From: Bacteroidota bacterium
Lineage (GTDB): Bacteria > Bacteroidota > Ignavibacteria > UBA10030 > F1-140-MAGs086
DNA length: 11,008 bases
Direction: 5' to 3'
Assembly: GCA_005792205.1 (NCBI GenBank)
Contig: SXSO01000146.1
Span: forward strand, 1-11,008
Below the pieces are notes generated by a model that worked only from the letters and a program-made list of their open reading frames with translations, ran no database searches and was not told the origin of the DNA. Below are positions 7,010 through 11,008 of the stretch, in pieces. The position numbers were made by a program, and so were the translations under genes. Position 1 is the first letter of the stretch; each line of letters starts with the position of its first letter.

Positions 7010-7894
7010 TTAAATATTAAACCAAGGAGTTACTAAAACATATTTTATATTGAATGCCAAACGAAGAACCATTTTTATTGGCAAAGACATCATTGTTAAA
7101 AACAAAAACGCAGTGATGCTGTAACGCAATAATCCCAACTCTTGAAGTAAAGGCGTATTTTTCTTTTTTATCCAATAAATAACACCAATTGAATAATATG
7201 CTGTAATTACAACTATTCCAAAAATAATTGCAAAAGGATTTAGTTTTCCAAAAGCATCTTTTGTATTAATTCCAAAAATTTCAGATAAATCAACATTTGT
7301 CAATGCTACAACTCTATGAGTGTCCCAATATTCCCACGGCCAAAAGAAATACCATCCCGGTCCTCTCATAAAAGTTCCAAGTACAATTAGAGCAACCCAA
7401 AGTATTATAAACCCAACAAGAAATGTTAAAACTGCAAATTTCCTTTCTTTGTATGTGTAATATCCACTTCCCTTTTCGTTATTGTCTATATAAGGAATTG
7501 CAATTAGTCCAACTATGATTAAAGTAGGAAGTATAACTCCTGCAATCCACGGATCGAAATAAACAAGTATTTCTTGAAGTCCAAGAAAATACCACGGCGC
7601 TTTTGAAGGGTTTGGAGTAAGTGTTGGATTTGCAGGTTCTTCAAGTGGAGCATCAATAAAAATTGACCACACAACTAATATCACCATAACTACAATTGAT
7701 GCAATAAATTCCACTCTTACAAGATTTGGCCAAACTTGAACTTTATCGCTGAGTTTTGCCTCTTCAGGAATATCTTGTGTATCGTTTTTTCTCATCTTAG
7801 AAATTGAAAGCCAAGTATATCCAATCACCGTGAAAAGTAAAAATAGGATTGGTAAATTATCAGGTTTTAAAATGATTTTTAAAAAACTTTCCAT
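7010..7894 (-). CDS. Cytochrome b C-terminal part (subunit IV-like)
   Basis: Integral membrane protein of 294 residues that completes the quinol-oxidation site of the split cytochrome b. About six hydrophobic segments are visible (around 14-32, 62-80, 117-136, 150-172, 220-242, 252-275), more than the three helices of plastid subunit IV. The Qo-site motif, PEWY in most bc1 and b6f complexes, reads APWYF (99-103), within NPSKAPWYFLGLQE; the usual Glu is absent and Glu108 follows nearby. To my recollection this KAPWYF form occurs in other bacterial multihaem-type bc complexes. A later motif is MRGPGWYFFWPWEYWD. It lies between the cytochrome b gene (12 bases away) and the octahaem cytochrome (10 bases), so all are co-transcribed. 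Identification as a cytochrome b C-terminal domain is firm. Confidence 0.93.
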   Translation of the reverse strand: MESFLKIILKPDNLPILFLLFTVIGYTWLSISKMRKNDTQDIPEEAKLSDKVQVWPNLVRVEFIASIVVMVILVVWSIFIDAPLEEPANPTLTPNPSKAPWYFLGLQEILVYFDPWIAGVILPTLIIVGLIAIPYIDNNEKGSGYYTYKERKFAVLTFLVGFIILWVALIVLGTFMRGPGWYFFWPWEYWDTHRVVALTNVDLSEIFGINTKDAFGKLNPFAIIFGIVVITAYYSIGVIYWIKKKNTPLLQELGLLRYSITAFLFLTMMSLPIKMVLRLAFNIKYVLVTPWFNI

Positions 7895-7906
7895 AAAAAA
7901 ATAGAT

Positions 7907-8686
7907 TTAAAATTCTTTCTTTGAAGTATCTGGTCCAGAAATTCCACCATCTTTTCTAATTCTCCAAAAATGGACAATCATAAAGACTGCTGCAACTATT
8001 GGAAGAAAAATACAATGTCCAACATAAAATCTCAACAATGTAGGTGGTCCAACTTGTGTGCCTCCAAGTAAAATAAAACGAATGTCATTATTTATTTTCA
8101 TTCCGAGTTCTGGACCAAATGGGCCTTCATGTCCAAGTAAAGGAGTTGCACGAGCCATATTTGTTCCAACAGTTACTGCCCAAATTGCAAGTTGATCCCA
8201 CGGTAACAAATATCCTGTAAATGATAAAAGGAACGTTAAAACCAAAAGTATTACACCAACACCCCAATTAAATTGTCTTGGTGGTTTATATGAACCCGTT
8301 AAAAATACACGAAACATATGAAGCATCACAGTTATTACCATTGCGTGCGCTCCCCATCTATGCATATTTCTCATTAATGGGCCAAATGGAACATCGTTCA
8401 TCAAGTACTTCATATCTTCGTAAGCATATTCTGCTGCGGGACGATAATAGAACATTAAAATAACTCCCGTGATAGTCAATACAATGAAAAGTAGAAATGT
8501 AATTCCTCCCATTCCCCAAGTATATCCAATGTTTACTGCATGTCGTGGAATTCTAACTGGATGCAAATGCAGAAATACATTATCTACAATTTGTAAAGCA
8601 CGATTCCTGTTTGTGTCTTGATATGAGTGTCTAAATATTGATTTGTATAATTCAGTTTGTTGAAATTTTTCTTTAAGTTTGCCCAT
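7907..8686 (-). CDS. Cytochrome b N-terminal part (b6-like) of a bc-type complex
   Basis: 259-residue four-helix diheme protein of the inner membrane. His109 and His123 (13 residues between) and His224 and His239 (14 between) are the expected haem b ligands; the 14-residue gap in the fourth helix is the b6-type spacing. Family motifs include GGITFLLF, MFYYRP, RNMHRWGAHAM, FTGYLLPWDQ and HFWRIRKDGGISGP. In cytochrome b6 a Cys in the NIFYCLGG motif binds the extra haem ci; here the matching stretch reads NIGYTWGMGG, with Thr56 at about that place, so a covalently bound haem ci is not expected. It follows the Rieske gene by 23 bases. The start at 8686 gives the usual cytosolic N-terminal region. 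Confidence 0.95.
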   Translation of the reverse strand: MGKLKEKFQQTELYKSIFRHSYQDTNRNRALQIVDNVFLHLHPVRIPRHAVNIGYTWGMGGITFLLFIVLTITGVILMFYYRPAAEYAYEDMKYLMNDVPFGPLMRNMHRWGAHAMVITVMLHMFRVFLTGSYKPPRQFNWGVGVILLVLTFLLSFTGYLLPWDQLAIWAVTVGTNMARATPLLGHEGPFGPELGMKINNDIRFILLGGTQVGPPTLLRFYVGHCIFLPIVAAVFMIVHFWRIRKDGGISGPDTSKKEF

Positions 8687-8709
8687 AGAAATTTATTTTA
8701 AAAATTTGT

Positions 8710-9306
8710 TTATCCTAACTTTAAAAACGATTCAGGATTTGTCCATTCATCTTTTTCAAATAGAAATTTTATATTTCTGTCAATTAAAATTTGCCCATCA
8801 TCAGCAAGTGTTATTTTCAATCTTTCCAAAGGACGAGGTGCGGGGCCTTCAAAGTTAATTCCAAATTCTGGAGCACCACGAAAACCACTTCCATGACATG
8901 GACATTTGAATTTATTTTCAGAAGCAAGATATCTTGGGGTACATCCTAAATGTGTACATATTGCAGAAAGTGCATAAAATCCATTAACATCTCGGATAAT
9001 CCAAACACGGAAATCGTCTTTATATTTTTCACTTACTTCTCCAATTACATAATCTTGTGGATAACCTGCTTTAAATGTTGATGGTGGTTCATATAAAACA
9101 CGAGGAAACATAAAACGAAGTGCTCCAATTGTAGAAGTGAATATAAATCCAAAAAACGCCATCCATCCTGCCATTGAAAAAAAACCTCGTCTACTCATTT
9201 TCCAAGTTCCACGATCATCATCTGGAGGTCTATCTTGTTTTGGTTTTCTAACTACTTCTTGAGTTGGTTTTGTTACAGGTGTTGCAGTTTCTTGATTTTG
9301 CGACAT
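8710..9306 (-). CDS. Rieske [2Fe-2S] protein of the bc-type complex
   Basis: 198 residues. It takes an electron from quinol at the Qo site and passes it to the cytochrome c subunit. The cluster motifs are CTHLGC (117-122) and CPCHGSG (135-141), giving the two Cys and two His ligands plus the disulfide Cys pair. The N-terminus is long and polar, then SRRGFF (38-43) precedes a hydrophobic helix (about 44-64), a twin-arginine signal-anchor typical of Rieske proteins that are folded before export. The residues between the cluster boxes and EGPAPRPLERL are standard. It is the first gene of the four-gene operon, with a 122-base divergent upstream region. Confidence 0.96.
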   Translation of the reverse strand: MSQNQETATPVTKPTQEVVRKPKQDRPPDDDRGTWKMSRRGFFSMAGWMAFFGFIFTSTIGALRFMFPRVLYEPPSTFKAGYPQDYVIGEVSEKYKDDFRVWIIRDVNGFYALSAICTHLGCTPRYLASENKFKCPCHGSGFRGAPEFGINFEGPAPRPLERLKITLADDGQILIDRNIKFLFEKDEWTNPESFLKLG

Positions 9307-9326
9307 AATTTTTTTCTTTAAAATTG

Positions 9327-9340
9327 CTAATTTTAATTAG
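9327..9340. promoter_or_regulatory. Palindrome in the divergent promoter region
   Basis: CTAATT TT AATTAG, a perfect 14-base palindrome, is placed between the possible -7 element and the Rieske start. It could bind a dimeric regulator, but short A/T palindromes arise by chance in DNA of this composition. Confidence 0.3.
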
Positions 9341-9350
9341 GAAATTTTGG

Positions 9351-9358
9351 CAAATATA
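9351..9358 (-). promoter_or_regulatory. Possible -7 promoter element for the Rieske operon
   Basis: On the minus strand the bases read TATATTTG, matching the Bacteroidota -7 consensus TAnnTTTG, and lie about 45 bases before the Rieske start. No clear -33 TTG partner is seen at the right distance, so this is tentative. Confidence 0.3.
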
Positions 9359-9428
9359 AAAATTTTTTAGAATGTAAGGTAATATAGATAAAGAAACTCA
9401 ACTATTTTTCTTTTCATATATTTTTAAC

Positions 9429-11008
9429 ATGAATTTTTTTTTCTTTTTTCTAATTTTTTCTTATACATATTCACAAGAAAAAATTTCAAGCTTTAAAATC
9501 TTTATTTCACAAGATTCAGTTTATTCAATTCCTGAAAATTATTTTGTTGAAAATATTTATTTAGATTCGGTTTTGTTATTAGAAAACAAAACTCATTATG
9601 AAATAAATTATACTGAGAATGAACTAATTTTGTATAAAAGTAAAACTACATTGAAAGAAAATAGTTTTCTCATTTTAAGTTTAAAAAAAATTCCATTTGG
9701 ATTGAGAAAAAACTATTTTAAAAGAAAACTAATTGAATCTGAAAATAGAGATGAAAAAAAGAGAACAATTTCCATTGAGAGTAATTTGAGTGATGAAAAT
9801 ATTTTTGGAGATAAATCTCAAATCACAACACAAGGAATGTTGATGAGAGGATTTACAGTTGGAACAAATTATGATTTTTCACTTCAATCGGGATTTAATT
9901 TGCAGATGAAAGGAAATCTTACAGATAAAATTTTTTTAAATGCAAATTTAAGTGACGAAACTTCTCCTCTTCAACCGGAGGGAAATACACAAGCACTTTC
10001 TGAAATTGATAAAATATTTATTGAAATTTTGCATCCCAATTTTAATTCAGTTTTTGGAGATTTTGATTTTACAATTAAAAATTTTCGATTTGGAAATTTT
10101 TCTAAAAAACTTAAAGGAGGAAGTTTGAGTTTTTATTCCAAAAGTTTTTTAGACACAACTTCAATTTCATATGCAGTGATGCGTGGAAATTTTTTTACAA
10201 ATGAATTTTTGGGAGTTGATGGAGTTCAAGGACCATACAAACTTTTTGGAAAAAATGAAAATAAAAATATAATTGTGATTGCAGGAAGCGAAAAAATTTA
10301 TCTTAATGGAAGACAATTGATAAGAGGTAATGATAGAGATTTTATTATTGATTATGGAAGTGGAGAAATTTTCTTTACAAGCAAAATATTGGTTACAAAC
10401 AATATGCGAATTGTGGTTGATTTTGAATACATGGAAAGAAATTTTTCTAAATTTTTTTTTACTTTAAGTTCGTCTGTAATTTTTTTTGACAATATAAATA
10501 CAAAAGTTTTTTTTGCATCTGAAAATGATGATGAAAGTTTTATTTCCTTAAATGAAAGGGATAATAAAATTTTATCAAATGCTGGAGATAGTTTTTGGAA
10601 TGCAACAAAATCTGGTGTAACAAAAGACACAAATGGAAATTATATTTTGCAAATTGAAAATAATGATACAATTTATGTATACAATCACGATACATTGGGA
10701 GAAAAATATTTTGTTACATTTAGTTTTGTTGGTGATGGAAATGGAAATTATATCAAAAAAAGTATTGGGGTTTTTGAATATGTTGGAAAACAAAAAGGGA
10801 ATTATTTACCAATTATTTTTCTTCCAATTGCTGAAAAGAAAAATTTTATTGCTTTGAATTTAAACACAAATTATTCTCATGTAAATTTATTTGGTGAAAT
10901 TGCAATAAGTAATTATGATAAAAATAAATTTTCTCAAAAAGATGATAATGATAATTTAGGAAATGCTTATGAAATTGGATTAAACTTAAATTTTGAAAAA
11001 TTTAAAGC
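9429..11008 (+). CDS. Partial large exported/surface protein of unknown function
   Basis: Open from the ATG at 9429 to the right edge, 526 codons with the C-terminus missing. The frame is absent from simple ORF lists because it has no stop here. Residues 1-16 (MNFFFFFLIFSYTYSQ) act as a short Phe-rich signal peptide; there is no Lys/Arg before the hydrophobic core, and no in-frame upstream ATG after the previous stop. The body is rich in alternating beta-type segments with SDETSPLQPEGNTQALSEI (from about 175), GVQGPYKLFGK (from about 265), then GSEKIYLNGRQL, DYGSGEIFFT and RIVVDFEY (about 280-332). I recall this set of motifs from large uncharacterised outer-membrane or surface proteins of the Chlorobiota/Ignavibacteriota group, with some likeness to SprA-type sequences. 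Function is unknown. It is transcribed divergently from the Rieske operon. Confidence 0.8.
   Translation, partial: MNFFFFFLIFSYTYSQEKISSFKIFISQDSVYSIPENYFVENIYLDSVLLLENKTHYEINYTENELILYKSKTTLKENSFLILSLKKIPFGLRKNYFKRKLIESENRDEKKRTISIESNLSDENIFGDKSQITTQGMLMRGFTVGTNYDFSLQSGFNLQMKGNLTDKIFLNANLSDETSPLQPEGNTQALSEIDKIFIEILHPNFNSVFGDFDFTIKNFRFGNFSKKLKGGSLSFYSKSFLDTTSISYAVMRGNFFTNEFLGVDGVQGPYKLFGKNENKNIIVIAGSEKIYLNGRQLIRGNDRDFIIDYGSGEIFFTSKILVTNNMRIVVDFEYMERNFSKFFFTLSSSVIFFDNINTKVFFASENDDESFISLNERDNKILSNAGDSFWNATKSGVTKDTNGNYILQIENNDTIYVYNHDTLGEKYFVTFSFVGDGNGNYIKKSIGVFEYVGKQKGNYLPIIFLPIAEKKNFIALNLNTNYSHVNLFGEIAISNYDKNKFSQKDDNDNLGNAYEIGLNLNFEKFK

Noticed and set aside
9434..9442. Nine-T run in the signal peptide as a phase-variation switch
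   Set aside because: A/T runs of this length are common throughout the window, including in housekeeping genes, so there is no specific evidence.
10352..10793. Two minus-strand frames and a plus-strand frame near 10352-10857
   Set aside because: They overlap the long, motif-bearing plus-strand surface protein frame, which is open throughout.

Overview
The window is very AT-rich, with long A/T homopolymer runs and almost no recognisable Shine-Dalgarno sequences. Its gene content (a split cytochrome b quinol oxidoreductase with a multihaem cytochrome, a TonB receptor with a carboxypeptidase-like N-terminal domain, and a large surface protein with SPLQPEGNTQ and VQGPY motifs) suggests a bacterium of the Bacteroidota/Chlorobiota/Ignavibacteriota group. 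That placement is inferred from protein style, not from a marker gene. No RNA genes, CRISPR arrays or recognisable transposase genes were seen.

Layout: (1) 1-3122, minus strand, is a ferrous iron uptake operon, feoA > feoB > a partial TonB-dependent receptor that runs off the left edge. The receptor start overlaps the feoB stop (ATGA). Its first ~40 residues look like the small FeoB-associated Cys-rich membrane protein, joined in frame to the receptor's signal peptide. A 9-bp-arm palindrome just upstream of feoA is a good candidate metalloregulator operator. (2) 3123-3463 is a non-coding spacer with a direct repeat, an inverted repeat and a strong bidirectional terminator. (3) 3464-4249, minus, is a PaaG-like enoyl-CoA hydratase/isomerase. 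(4) 4250-4386 is a spacer almost filled by a 103-bp imperfect hairpin with a locally GC-rich centre. (5) 4387-9306, minus, is a four-gene operon for a bc-type quinol:cytochrome c oxidoreductase: Rieske protein > cytochrome b (b6-like, four helices) > subunit IV-like protein > membrane-anchored octahaem cytochrome c. (6) 9307-9428 is a divergent promoter region. (7) 9429-11008, plus, is the start of a large exported protein of unknown function, cut by the right edge.

The bc complex would oxidise quinol, with electrons passing by the Rieske centre to the octahaem cytochrome, which takes the place of cytochrome c1 or f. The Feo operon would import Fe2+ across the inner membrane, with the TonB receptor probably importing an iron compound across the outer membrane. 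Iron supply and a haem/Fe-S-rich respiratory complex sit near each other, but nothing in the sequence shows they are co-regulated.

The most unusual features are the apparent FeoB-accessory/TonB-receptor fusion, which could split into two products at a signal-peptidase site; the octahaem cytochrome with a long helical stalk; and the 103-bp hairpin element.
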